From contig NC_053501.1 in the NCBI RefSeq assembly GCF_905171775.1, forward strand, positions 18,947,254-19,011,253: a stretch of 64,000 bases of DNA, in the 5' to 3' direction. Source of the DNA: Rana temporaria (lineage: Eukaryota > Chordata > Amphibia > Anura > Ranidae). Positions 34,578 through 45,937 of the stretch are shown piece after piece. Made by a program: the position numbers and the translations under genes. The stretch's first letter is position 1. Each line of letters starts with the position of its first letter. A model generated the notes under the pieces. That model saw only the letters and a list, made by a program, of their open reading frames with translations. It was not told where the DNA came from and made no database searches.

Positions 34578-35281
34578 ATATATAAAATTAGCTATAATTT
34601 GTTTCCTATGAAAGTGGAGTTACCCTTTAAGAAGGATATATTTCACTCATTACACCTTCTTCTGGCATATAAAATGAGCACAGAACAGCCACGAGGACCT
34701 GCGGTCATTGGGTGGAACGATGGAGGAATATTACTGAAATCAAATCTTTGTGATTAAACTGTGAACCCTTCAAGTGATCTCAGATGGTTGTCAAAAAAGC
34801 ATACAGAACTTGCAGAGACCTGCGTCACTGTTGGGTTCTCTCGAAGTCTAATTAAAAATAAATTACTGCCAGGGGGCTTTAGCTACATATTAATTAAGAA
34901 TATGGTAATTTTTCATGCTATTGACAATAGGCATGTATTGTGGTGCCATTCATTTAAACTTCCTGTTGGTGATGCATTAAAAGGCAGCCAATTTTTTTAA
35001 ACACATATAACGTTAATGATGCGACCATCAGAACTCAGTAACGAGGGGATAATTAGATCACATTCCACTGAGATGCACTTAGCAATCAAAATATTTACAA
35101 ACAAATTAGTGTAAAAGGAGTCACTTGTGTTATAATCACTTACAATATGCTGTTTACTTTTTTGGGAACTCTTTTCCTTTTTGTTTTTCTTTTTTTTTTA
35201 CACTGCATTAGCAATGACTATATTTTTATTACAGAGTCACTTATTTTAATACATTAATGATCGCTGGCCAAGGTTTACCCT
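34578..35281. other. No gene recognised
   Basis: AT-rich sequence with no supported feature. Confidence 0.4.
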
Positions 35282-35283
35282 TA

Positions 35284-35555
35284 AGCCCATGTACACACGA
35301 CCAGTTTTCTCGGCAGAATCCAGCAAGAAACTCGATGGGAGACTTATTCTGCCGAGAAAAACGGTCGTGTGTCCACTTTTCGCCGAGAAACCCGTCGGGA
35401 AACTCATCGAGCCAAATAGAGAGCATGCTCTCTATTTCCTCATTGGGCAATTGGAAAATTTGGCTTGACGAGTTTTCTGACAGCCGAACAAGGAACTCGA
35501 CGAGCAAAACGATGTGTTTTGCCCGTCGAGTTTCTTGGTCGCGTGTACGGGGCCT
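35284..35555. mobile_element. TA-family MITE, copy 7
   Basis: TA on both sides (35282-35283 and 35556-35557). Ends AGCCCATGTACACACGACC and GGTCGCGTGTACGGGGCCT. It is a 272-bp palindrome centred on AGAGAGCATGCTCTCT, of the same subfamily as the copy at 20266. Non-coding. Confidence 0.85.
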
Positions 35556-35635
35556 TACACTTCCAGTCTACAAATCTGTGGAATAGATTTTTTGTTTCTT
35601 TTTACATTTGTACATACTGTATAGCAATGAGTCAA

Positions 35636-36080
35636 ATCCTTCTGCGGCGTGCAGTGACGTCACCGCGTTCTACGTTAGGAGGAAGGGCTCCTGTTCATGG
35701 CGGCCGGCATTTGTTTTTATTTGTCCGATTTGCACTCGTGTTGTGTGGATTGGCTGCATGATACGTCTATTGAGGAATTACATCCACGTTGTGGCTCCAT
35801 GATCCTGGATTTATCCCGCTGTGGATTTCGCTTTTGGCTGATGCCTATCTGTGATCTGGAATCCAATCCTGTGCTGTGAGTTCATACCCCTGGGCTATCC
35901 CGCCGTGGATCTCGTTTATTGCTGTTAATAATTTACCATCTGGTAAGCTGCAGTCCATGTGGTGGTGGTTCACAAAGATTTCAAGTGCACCGGGGTGCTG
36001 TTTGTCCTAATCTTAAATCATTATATTGGACAATTTATACTTTTTTATAAGGACTTGATTGTTTTTCACTTATGTTGGCA
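35636..36080 (+). other. CpG-richer repeat-like block, possible LINE or repeat 5' region
   Basis: The base composition is richer in GC than the neighbours. GTGACGTCACC (a CRE-like palindrome) near 35653 and ATGGCGGCC (a YY1-like word) at 35697 lie 40 bp apart. Later words such as GGATTTATCCCGCTGTGGATT and GGCTATCCCGCCGTGGATC repeat imperfectly. There is no coding frame of note. It might be the promoter-bearing 5' part of a retroelement, but this is inference. Confidence 0.3.
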
Positions 36081-36650
36081 CAGTTTTTTCCTTTTTTTCC
36101 TTCTGTAGTAGTACAAGATCAAAAAAGCGCTGCATTCCCATCGAGCCAACCTAGTGTAGACTTGAAAACTGTCTCAAGTCTCTGCCAAAGCCAGACATGT
36201 TTCAAGGGGCTCTGTGCCGGGACAACGTCACTCAGCACCCAGGGCAAAGATGCCAAACTGTGCCCCCCCCTCTTCTCTTAGGGTTAGCATTGATGTCACT
36301 GTCACTACTCCTGAGAGCCTTGTAACAAAAATAAATGACACAGAATGCCACCCAATCCCTGCGAATAACCCCTTGTCCCGGCCCTGGCTACGCGTCTGTT
36401 TTTTTACATGCATCTCTTCGGATGAGCACCTTTGGCAGTCTGCACCTTTCCCCTGGTGCGTTTGGTTTCTCCAGCATAAGTGGCGTTTATATTTTAGTAC
36501 CTTCTGTGGTAGTCACACAATATAGGTTAGTTGGCTTATCACGGAGCCAAGTTGAAAGTAAACCAAGGGCGAGCTTAAAGCACATAAATGTAGATAAACA
36601 AAAAAAAAACACACTTGCAGGACTTTTGAGGTAATAATAAATAAATATCA
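36081..36650. other. No gene recognised
   Basis: Frames of 61-103 codons overlap on both strands without domains. No supported feature. Confidence 0.4.
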
Positions 36651-36654
36651 ACTT

Positions 36655-37075
36655 TATTGCAGAATCAAGAATGCATTCTATGCATTAAGATAAAAAAAAA
36701 CCTTCTGTGTGCAGCAGTCCCCCCTAATATTTACCTGAGCCCCATCTCGATCCATGAAAGACTTGGCTGTCTGGGACTCTCCCTCCTCATTGGCTGAGAC
36801 AGCAGCGAGGAGCCATTGGCTCCCGTTGCTGTCAAAGTCAGTGAGCGAATCAAGGAGAGAGGGGCGGGGCCAGGTCATGGCTCTGTGTCTGAATACACAC
36901 ACAGATCAGTTGCTTGGCTGCCCCCATAGCAAGCTGCTTGCTGTGGAGGGAACTCAACAGGGTGGGAGGGGCCAGGAGTGCCGAAGAGGAGGATCTGGGC
37001 TGCTCTGTGCAAAACCACTGCACAGAGCAGGAAAGTGTAATATGTTTGTTTGTTTGTTTTAACAAGAAAAAAAAA
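36655..37075 (+). mobile_element. T3-family element
   Basis: Contains, in order, CATTCTATGCATTAAGAT, TTCTGTGTGCAGCAG, TCCCTCCTCATTGGCTGAG, CCATAGCAAGCTGCTTGCTG and CCACTGCACAGAGCAGG. The same order occurs at 59278-59705. The Y-box-like word ATTGGCT occurs twice, once per orientation of a short inverted pair (GGCTGAGACAGCAGCG/GTTGCTGTC). The TTAA flanks typical of the family are degraded here. Non-coding. Confidence 0.7.
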
Positions 37076-37770
37076 TCGTTTATCATTTGAAGTTAGAAGC
37101 TGATTGGTTACCATGCACAGCTGCACCAGATTCCGTGTGCACCAGTTTTAGTAAATCTTCTACAATGTGTTTTACTGGCTGGATCATTTAGTAAACATAA
37201 AAATAAAAGGAAAAAGCCTAAAAAAAGAAACCAAAATGCCCCCCACCACATTTAGAGATTAGTAAGCTGCAAATTGTTAAACGTTTGTTTTGGGGTTTAT
37301 TACCACATACTAACAAAGAGAAGGGGAATCTAATGGCTATTTAAAAGCATTTTGATAATTTATTGAAAACGCCAGTATACAAACAAGGATACCAAGTGGA
37401 AAAGTTGATATATCAATGTGATATATATTTGTACAAGGCTTCCGAAAAACAAACAGTTTCCTCTTCTCAATAAATAGTCAAGTGCGAATAGGAGAGCAAC
37501 AAGTGATTTCCTCTTCTCTTTGCGAGTATTGGAGAGGACTTATTTTGAGCAACCAGCAACTGCCGGTAGCCAACATCGGAGCTGGAGGATTTGTGAAGAG
37601 GTGTGCCTGTGAGAAAACATTATTTATTGCATTATACCACTTTAGGCTACTGTGGTGCCAATTAGATAACCCACAATGCTTTGGGAATCCTTTGTCATTA
37701 AATGTTTATTTGTAATTAAAGTGTGGAAAAAAAAAAAAAAAAAATATATAAAAAACGCATGAACTTATGA
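37076..37770. other. No gene recognised
   Basis: AT-rich sequence with an A-run near 37728-37744. No supported feature. Confidence 0.4.
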
Positions 37771-37771
37771 A

Positions 37772-38401
37772 CCACTTATGGAACTGCCGCCATCATTATA
37801 CTGCAGCAATGTGGCTTGATTCCGCAAATCGCCGCAGGTGTATGTTGGCTCACGATTTGTGGGGAGCCAATGAGCAGGTCCGGCAGGCGTGATGTCCGCC
37901 GATCACCCGCGATCCTTCCGCACAGAGACAAAACAGGGATCTGACTGTGGTAAACAAGGCACATTTCTGTTCTAACAGATAAGATCAGACAGATCATGTC
38001 TTTCTGCTATGCAGGAAGACAGATCTGTGCGTTTCCCCAGTCACACAGTCCCCCATACAGTTAGAAAACACAAACAGGGAACACATTTAACCTCATGATT
38101 GCCCCTGTTAACCCCTTCCCTGCCAGTGTCATTAGTACAATAACGGTGAATATTTTTAGCACTGATCACTGTAATAATGTCACTGCTTCCCAAAAAAATT
38201 CTAAAAAAGTCAGTTAGGTGTCCGATCTGTCCGCCGAAATTTTTTTTTTATAAAAATTGCATAAATCTATCCCATATTTTGTAGACGCTATAACTTTTGC
38301 ACAAACCTATCAATATGTGGCAGAATACATATTGGCCTAAACTGATGAATACATTTGATTTTTTGTTTTTTTGGAAATGTTTTATAACAGAAAGTAAAAA
38401 A

Positions 38402-38467
<66 letters not shown>

Positions 38468-38626
38468 AATTGTCACTCTATTTTGTTTGTAGCGCAAAAA
38501 ATAAAAACCGCAGAGGTGATAAAATACAACCAAAAGTACAGCGTCGTACGGCCGCGCAATTGTCAGTTAAAGCGACGCAGTGCCGTATCGCAAAAAAATG
38601 CCCGTTTAGGAAGTGGGTAAATCCTT
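37772..38626 (-). mobile_element. T2-family element, head-to-head partner
   Basis: Ends CCACTTATGGAACTGCCGC and CCGTTTAGGAAGTGG. The flanking TTAA is mutated to TGAA on the left and GTAA on the right. The order of internal words (AAGCGACGCAGTGCCG at the right, GATCACTGTAATAATGTCAC in the middle) is inverted relative to the copy that starts 20 bp further on. A TA microsatellite expanded inside. Strand is given relative to the 38647 copy. Non-coding. Confidence 0.75.
38409..38462. repeat. TA microsatellite
   Basis: About 27 TA units within the T2 element. Confidence 0.97.
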
Positions 38627-38646
38627 CCTAGGGAGGAATTAGTTAA

Positions 38647-39573
38647 CCACTTAAGGACCGGACCAATATGCTGCTAAATGACCCAAGGGGTTTTTACAAT
38701 TCGGCACTGCGTCGCTTTAACAGACAATTGCACGGTCGTGCGACGTGGCTCCCAAACAAAATTGGCGTCCTTTTTTTCCCACAAATAGAGCTTTCTTTTG
38801 GTGGTATTTGATCACCTCTGCGGTTTTTATTTTTTGCGCTATAAACAAAAATAGAGCGACAATTTTGAAAAAAATGCAATATTTTTTACTTTTTGCTATA
38901 ATAAATATCCCCCAAAAACATATCTAAAACTTTTTTTTTCCTCAGTTTAGGCCGATACGTATTCGTCTACCTATTTTTGGTAAAAAAAAAAAAATCGCAA
39001 TAAGCGTTTATCGATTGGTTTACGCAAAATTTATAGCGTTTACAAAATAGGGGATAGTTTTATTGCATTTTTATTAATTTTTTTTTTTTTTTTACTACTA
39101 ATGGCGGCGATCAGCGATTTTTTTTCGTGACTGCGACATTATGGCGGACACTTCGGACAATTTTGACACATTTTTGGGACCATTGTCATTTTCACAGCAA
39201 AAAATGCATTTAAATTGCATTGTTTATTGTGAAAATTACAGTTGCAGTTTGGGAGTTAACCACAGGTGGCGCTGTAGGAGTTAGTGTTCACGTAGTGTGT
39301 GTTTACAACTGTAGGGGGGTGTGGCTGTAGGACTGACGTCATCGATCGAGTCTCCCTATAAAAGGGATCACTCGATCGATACGCCGACACAGTGAAGCAC
39401 GGGGAAGCCATACGATCGGATCGCTCCCTGAGGGAATCCGACCGCCGCAAGTACCGGGGGGGGGTCCCGATCGGACCCCCGACCCACGTCTAGGCAGGCA
39501 CGTACAGGTACGCCAATGTGCCTGTCCGTGCCATTCTGCCGACGTAAATGTACATGCGGTGGTCGGGAAGTGG
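38647..39573 (+). mobile_element. T2-family element, most complete copy
   Basis: TTAA on both sides (38643-38646 and 39574-39577). Ends CCACTTAAGGACCGGACC and GGTCGGGAAGTGG are inverted repeats. Family words in order: GGCACTGCGTCGCTTTAAC, ACAAATAGAGCTTTCTTTTG, GGTATTTGATCACCTCTGCG, GGCGGCGATCAGCGA, then a GC-rich CACTCGATCGATACGCCGAC section near the right end. 927 bp, no coding capacity. Confidence 0.8.
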
Positions 39574-39577
39574 TTAA

Positions 39578-41010
39578 AAAAAAAAATTGTGAAAAAAAAA
39601 TCTATTTTGTTTTCTTTTAAGATACATTCATGAATTCAAAAAAAATAAAAAATAAATAGCTTTAAAATGCATAAGAACACTTGTTGGAATGCAATAAAAA
39701 AAACACAGAAATTCGTTAACCATGGTTACATCTTTTATGCTCAGTCAAAACAAGAAAAAAAAAAAAAAAAGCGAAAAACAGACTTTTTACAAAACATATC
39801 AAGCGTCAGTACAAGGTGAAAAAAGAAAGAGACATCATTGTCAAGTTAATGACATTTAAATACGCCTCTAAAGCGGAAAAAAATACTGTAATTTAAAGTT
39901 ATCGGCTAAGGCCTAATTCTTCTAGGGATTCTTTGAACATAATATTTTTCATTTTCATAATCCTTAGATTAATGCTGGCCCACTTCTCAATTTGTCATTA
40001 TACTGGGAGCATTCATACACCACAAGTCCCGCCACCCTCAGACTCTTGTTCAATATCCTTAAAAGATTATACAAAATTATGTACCCAAGAGATAGCGGTA
40101 GCCAAAAATAGACTGTTTAATGGCCACAAGGATTAAGTCTCCTATAATGCAGTAGAGATGTTTGTGGAAAGAAATAAAAAAAACATTGAGGGGGGGATTA
40201 ACTTGAAGGCTGGAAAAAAAAATATGTTTAAAAAAAAAAAAAGAAGCTTGCTATTTACCCTGTAGGTTCTAGCTGTGTGAAGTGATGTAGGCATGTACAA
40301 AGCTGCATGAAATAAATTATGAGAATGGATTCTGTACACTGCTACAGTCTGTTTTCTAAGATGTGCTCATTATGAAATAATTGCCTTTGCTTATCTCCGG
40401 TTACAAGAAGTGCAGGCCTACTGTAAATATGACCATTAAAATGCAAATATGGGAAAGAGGGTATGGGGGGGGTCACAGCTAGAATGCAAACTTTATAACC
40501 AAACTTGCCTATGTGCCGGTGGGAATTAGTTTAGCTACGCAGAGCTTAGCAAAAAACAAAAAACAAAAACAAAAGGTCAACTGTATATATATTGCAAAGG
40601 ATTTAGAACATTTTTTAAATTGTAGAATCCTACTTACTTTGCAAAAAAAAAAAAGGCTTTTTATACCACCTGATTTTTTTTTCAAAAGGAGTGTCTGGTG
40701 GGAGCTTAAATATGTAGTAGAAGCACAAGATTAATCCCTGGTACACAGTTTGGAAGTATTAAAAGTTTAACTCCTAATGCAGTAAATGGTTTCAAGTAAA
40801 CCTAATCTCTTTAAAAGTAGACCTTTCAGTAACTTTACAAGTCTACGTTAATACATTTCTTGATATACCACAACATACAGTGACTGTGACCTAAAAAGCT
40901 TGAACATTGGTCATGAAAAAAAAACACCCCTTCTAGGAGTTTGTACCGGCTGCTCTGCGCCCCCCCTCAGTTTCCACCAACATGTTACATTTTATAACTA
41001 TCCACACATA
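39578..41010. other. No gene recognised
   Basis: About 1.4 kb, AT-rich with many A-runs (for example 39757-39771). No supported feature. Confidence 0.4.
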
Positions 41011-41012
41011 TA

Positions 41013-41740
41013 GCTAGATTCACAAAGAGTTAGGCCGGCGTATCAGTAGATACGCTGACCTAACTCGGAATCTGCACCGTCCTAAGTTTAAGTGTATTCT
41101 CAAACAGAGATACACTTAAACCAAGCTAAGATACGTCAGCCTGCGCCGTCGTATCTTAGGGTGCAATATTTAGGCTGGCCGCTAGGTGGCGCTTCTATTG
41201 AGTTTGGCGTAGAATATGTAAATCACTAGATACGCCTATTCACGAACGTACGCTTGACCGTCGCAGTAAAGATACGCCATTTACGTAAGGCATTTTCAGG
41301 CGTAAAGTTATTCCATCAAATAGCTGGACTAGTAATGTTAAGTATGGCCGTCGTTCCCGCGTCGAAATTTGAAAATGTTACGTCGTTTGCGTAAGTCGTC
41401 CGTGAATAGGGCTGGACGTAATTTACGTCCACGTCGAAACCAATACGTCCTTGCAGCGTACTTTGCCGCAATGCACACTGGGATATGTACACGGACGGCG
41501 CATGCGGCGTTCGTAAAAAACGTCAATCACGTCGGGTCACAGTTAATATGCATAAAACACACCCCCCACATCCTCATTTGAATTCGGCGCGCTTACGCCG
41601 GCCTATTCACGATACGCCGCCGTAACTCAGGAGGCAAGTGCTTTGTGAATACAGTACTTGTCTCTTTAACTTACGGCGTCGTAGTGTAAATACGCTACGC
41701 TACGCCGACGCAAAGATGCGCGCTCCTACGTGAATCCAGC
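41013..41740 (+). mobile_element. GATTC-family MITE, copy E
   Basis: Ends GCTAGATTCACAAAGAG and CTACGTGAATCCAGC, with TA on both sides (41011-41012 and 41741-41742). The core TTAAGTATGGCCGTCGTTCC is at about 41338-41357. The termini differ from the GGGCC start of other copies, so this is a separate subfamily. Non-coding. Confidence 0.8.
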
Positions 41741-41861
41741 TAAAACAGTTACATTGTATTGCTGAATCTGAGACACCAATGACACCACAAGTGCATATGT
41801 TTGTACCTGCGAAACCTTGCTTGTTGGTGCTTTTCCAAGACATATTTCTCTTTGTTGTTAA

Positions 41862-42290
41862 AGCGGAGTTCCACCCAAAGATGGAACTTCCGCTTTAAGT
41901 ACTGGTGACCCCCTGACATGCCACATTTGGCAGATAATTTTTTTGGGGGGGGAGTAGGTACCCAGCTTTAAAAGGCACCCAGCTTCCACTTCTTTCCCTG
42001 GCGCCAGAAAGGAAGTTCACCTCTCCCCCCCTCCCTCCCTGCAATCTTATGGGACACGTCAAAGGTCCCAGAAGATTGCCTGGCCAATCACAAAGCGCAG
42101 TGGGGCTCGCGCATGGGCACTGCGCGCCCGACTGTGAAGCCAGAGCTGGGCCCCCACAGTTACAATGCCGACACTGCGGAGCGGAGGAAGAAAGGAGCGA
42201 GGCTTCGTGGGCACGCATCGCTGGACCGCGTGACCGGTGAGTGTCCGATTGCTAAATATCTGCAGCTACACTTATTGTAGCTTCTGACAT
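41862..42290 (+). mobile_element. TTAA-flanked T1 element (AGCGGAGTTCC subtype)
   Basis: TTAA (41858-41861) is followed by AGCGGAGTTCCACCCAAAG and then by its complement CTTCCGCTTTAA, so the first 33 bp form a hairpin between two TTAAs. GC-rich words follow (GCGCATGGGCACTGCGCGCC near 42106), and near 42260 CAGCTACACTTATTGTAGCT leads to the end. The same layout occurs at 61026-61500. No right terminus is intact, so the limit is approximate. Confidence 0.6.
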
Positions 42291-43455
42291 TTAAATGAGT
42301 TTAAAATTACCTCCCAACAGACTTCAGTATTTATTGGATAACAGGTTTATGTACCATATTGCCTATACATGTGTAATCAGCTGTGCTCAGAATCTATTCC
42401 ATCATTAAAAGATTATGTATATAGGATACTACATAGAATAAAATATAATTGAAATAAAAGAATGTATATTTAAATTAGGACTGTGGAAATTAACTATTAA
42501 TTCACAACATACAGGGGTCTTAGTCAGGGTGGCTGCCCTGCGATCTGATAGCCCTCTAAAGCCCGCCTATAGTGCTTGAATTTGTTTGAAGGAGGCAGGG
42601 GATTTTTGCCGACACATAATGCCCATACGTTTTGGTAGGGGGCGCTGTTTGGCATATTTATCCTGGGCACTAGATGACCTTGTCCCGGCACTGGTCTTAT
42701 TTACCCTTTTTCTGTATTGTACTTAAAGTTCTCAAAATAACTTTTTGAACAAGAAAAAAGGTTGCAGAAATATTATGTAAAGCATTTAAAATTGTATCAT
42801 CGTGAATGCAGCTCTGAGATTGTCAACACGGAAACATTTGAACCCATTTCGCTTTGTTATAAATCATTTACAAGCAGCAATTTGTTCTTTTTGCTTTGAA
42901 AATCCAAGGTTGTAGCCTAAAAAGCTTTTAAGTTTTTTACCTCAAAGTTCATCTCTCAAACTTCAACATATATATAATAAAAGTTTTGTTCCGTACAGGA
43001 ATCACATTTGGGTGTTATCTCTCACCCTAAAATGAAGTCATATTTTGTTTTTGTGTCTTCTACTTTGGATGGACATCATGGCTGATCAAAAACAAGGTCT
43101 GCTAGTTTCTGCTCTATGAGGTTTACAATGGTATCAGTGGCAATGATGCCTAGAGCTTACAAACATCTGGAAGGGGAAAACTGCCGCTCCAGGTGAGTGC
43201 ACTGTGCAATCAGTGTCCTCTCAGAAACAAATGGGTGCCGGCAATGCACGAAGCAAAACTTAAAGAGGAAATATCGACAGCCGCACACCAGAAAAACCTT
43301 ATAAAGGTGGCCTTCAATGTTAAAAGGAAAAAAGGCACTACAAAGCACAGCAAGCAGTGGGGTATATAGCTGACGCGTTTCGCACTAGGGTTCAGTGCTT
43401 AGTCATAAAAAGGTGTGTTTAGAGCTTCATATAATCAAATTATGGTGCTAAAACC
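42291..43455. other. No gene; short repeat word at 43370
   Basis: Mostly AT-rich. GCTGACGCGTTTCGCACTAG then TTAGTCATAA (43368-43410) resembles the GACGCGTTTCAGCC...TTAGTCATAA block at 47749-47782, so both probably belong to one dispersed family whose ends I cannot place. Confidence 0.4.
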
Positions 43456-43461
43456 ATTTAA

Positions 43462-44448
43462 CCACTTGCCGATCTGCCGCCGTCATGCTGCGGCAGGTGG
43501 GCTTGTTCCCGCAAACCATCGGAGCTGTATGTTGGTCCCTTTAAGCGGGATAGCGGGCGTCCGCTGCACAGCGGAAGTGCAGATGCTTGTGACCGGCGGT
43601 CGCGATGAACGGCGGCCACATGCCGTCGTGGGCACAAGAGGAAGAACAGGGACGTGTGTGTAAACACACATGAATGAATGAATGAATGAAAACTTATATA
43701 GCGCAGCACATGCGAATTTAATCGCCTCTGGGCGAACAAATCCCTGTTCTGAGATGAGATGCAGTTCCTACAAGCTGGGAACCACAATCTGTCATCTCCT
43801 ATAGTGAGTCCCACCCCCTACAGTTAGAACATGCATTAGGGAACACAGTTAACCCCTTGATAGCCCCCTAGTGTTAACCCCTTCCCTGCCAGTGACATTT
43901 ACACAGTAATTAGTTTGCACAAAATTTATAGCATCTACAGCGTGCAATATAGTTATGTCATTTTTATTTACTCTATTTTTTTAACTAGTAATGGTGTTGA
44001 TCAGTGACTTATAAAACAGGACTGTGGCATTGCAGCGGACTAATTGGACACTGACACTTTTTTGGTAAACCAGTGACACCAGTACAGTGATCAGTGCTAA
44101 AAATATGCACTGTCGCTGTACTAATGATACTAGCTGTGAAGAATCAACATCGAGGGCCATCAAAAGGTTAACGGTGTGCCTAACCTGTGCTTGGTTACTG
44201 TGTGGGAGGTGCTTGTACTATGGAAAGGCAGAGATCCGTGTTCCTGCTTTTCAGAGACACAGGATCAATACCTTCCCTACTGTCTGCCTGTCGTTCTGCT
44301 TGTGTTCTGAATGATCAGCGGGTCCCGGCAGACATTGAGTCTGCCAAACCCTCTGATTGGTTCTCGCGATGTCCAATCACAGCGGGAGTGTGTCGCCAGT
44401 GGCGCACATTATGCGCCTCAGACCCAGAAGTGCAGGATCACGTACAGA
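43462..44448 (+). mobile_element. T2-family element, left part (split by a MITE)
   Basis: TTAA (43458-43461) followed by CCACTTGCCGATCTGCCGCC. Interior words (CCCCTTCCCTGCCAGTGAC, GTGATCAGTGCTAAAAATAT, GTCCAATCACAGCGGGAG) match other T2 copies in order. At 44449 a GATTC-family element interrupts it, and the T2 right end follows at 45144-45212. A short ATGA-tetramer run with CTTATATAGCGCAGC lies at 43672-43705. Non-coding. Confidence 0.7.
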
Positions 44449-45143
44449 GGGCCGGATTCACGTAGAAGTGCGGCGGCGTAACGTATCGTAGCTACGTTAC
44501 ACCGCCGCAACGTATCGTAGATACGTTACACCGCCGCAAGTTTTCATCGCAAGTGCCTGATTCACAAAGCACTTGCAATGAAAACCTACGCCGGCGGCCT
44601 CCGGCGTAAGCCCGTGTAATTCAAAGGGGCGTGTGCCATTTAAATTAGGCGCGCTCCCGCGCCGGACCTACTGCGCATGCTCCCTTTTGAATTTCCCGCT
44701 GTGCTTTGCGCGAAGGGACGTCATTTTTTCGAACGGCGACGTGTGTAGCGTACTTCCATATTCCCGGACGTCTTACGCAAGAAGGAAACATTTTTACATT
44801 TCGACGCGGGAACGACGGCCATACTTTATACAGCACATACGTGTGCTGTGTAAAGTTAGGGCACCAAAGACGACGACTAACTTTGCGACGGGAAACTAGA
44901 CTAGCAGCGACGTAGCGAACGCGAAAAACAGTCATGGATCGCCGTAACTCCTAATTTGCATACCCGACGCTGGTTTACGACGCAAACTCCCCCCAGCGGC
45001 GGCCGCGGTACTGCATCCCAAGATGCAGAAGAATTACACCTGTCGGATCTTAGGGCTATCTATGAATCAGTCGCATAGATACTCTGAGAGATACGACGGA
45101 GTATCTGAGATACTCCGTCGTATCTCCTTTGTGAATCTGGGCC
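44449..45143 (-). mobile_element. GATTC-family MITE, copy F, nested in T2
   Basis: Ends GGGCCGGATTCACGTAG and TTGTGAATCTGGGCC. The core is present in reverse (CGCGGGAACGACGGCCATAC) at about 44804-44823. A 30-bp stretch GTAACGTATCGTAG... near 44476 is doubled. It is the inverted counterpart of copy A and shares nearly its whole internal layout. Non-coding. Confidence 0.8.
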
Positions 45144-45212
45144 TAAGTACTTGTTCTTTCGCAAGAGAGTGGCCTTGACTCTGTATATATACAGTATACG
45201 GTCAACAAGCGG
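45144..45212 (+). mobile_element. T2-family element, right terminus after the MITE
   Basis: The run ends in ACGGTCAACAAGCGG followed by TTAA (45213-45216), like the GGTCGGGAAGTGG end of the intact copy. It completes the element begun at 43462. Confidence 0.55.
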
Positions 45213-45216
45213 TTAA

Positions 45217-45933
45217 TATTTTTTTTTAACAGTAAAATTCTGCATCTTTGAAGAAGTGCAAATTTCTGAACCGCTGTGTGCCAGTTTTGTGCTGAATCAA
45301 CAGCTTCTTGATTTTATTTTATTTTTACAAAAGCAATTAGAGGAAATTACATTAATATCTTCCATTAACATTAGGCAGTATAATTAAATACATCATCAAC
45401 AGAGCTATAACATTAAAATTAAATAAGCTTGTAATTTTGGATTTATAACCTGAACTATATCCAGTGCCATAACCCATCAGACAGTCAAATGTGGAGGCCT
45501 GATCATTTCTGCAAAATGATTCTATATATTCAAAAGCCACAGTACTCAAGAGAAGTGCATTAGGATTTATAACAATTCAAGCAGCTTGGCAGCATAGTAA
45601 ATGCTGGCCAATGAACAAAAAGAAAAATACAAAACCATAAAAATGAATGGGACAGGCTACATTAGAATGCATTGTGTTTCTGTTTTCCAGATACCTTCAG
45701 ACTTTCATGTCAGCTTACAATGCATGAAATACTTTTTTTGTTGTTGAAATCAAGTTAAAGCAAACCTATACTATAAACTCCCCTACCACCAACATTCTGA
45801 CTGTGATGCTCAACACACCGAGAGATAGGAGTCTGTGCCTACAGACTTCAGGCCCTCGCGCATATCTGAGTGTTTTTGCGATCGCGCAAAAACATGCTAA
45901 AAGCACGCGATGCACTTGCAGTGCCAATAATTC
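45217..45933. other. No gene recognised
   Basis: AT-rich. A GC-rich pocket near 45860-45920 contains the hairpin TGTTTTTGCG...CGCAAAAACA. Confidence 0.4.
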
Positions 45934-45937
45934 TTAT

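Noticed and set aside
35653..36080. A host gene promoter with first exon
   Set aside because: CRE-like and YY1-like words are present, but there is no open exon with a donor site that I can defend, and repeated words suggest a dispersed repeat.
38288..38620. Frames with (YI)n at 38.3-38.6 kb and a similar one at 58209-58394
   Set aside because: Same reason: TA or AT tracts inside repeats.
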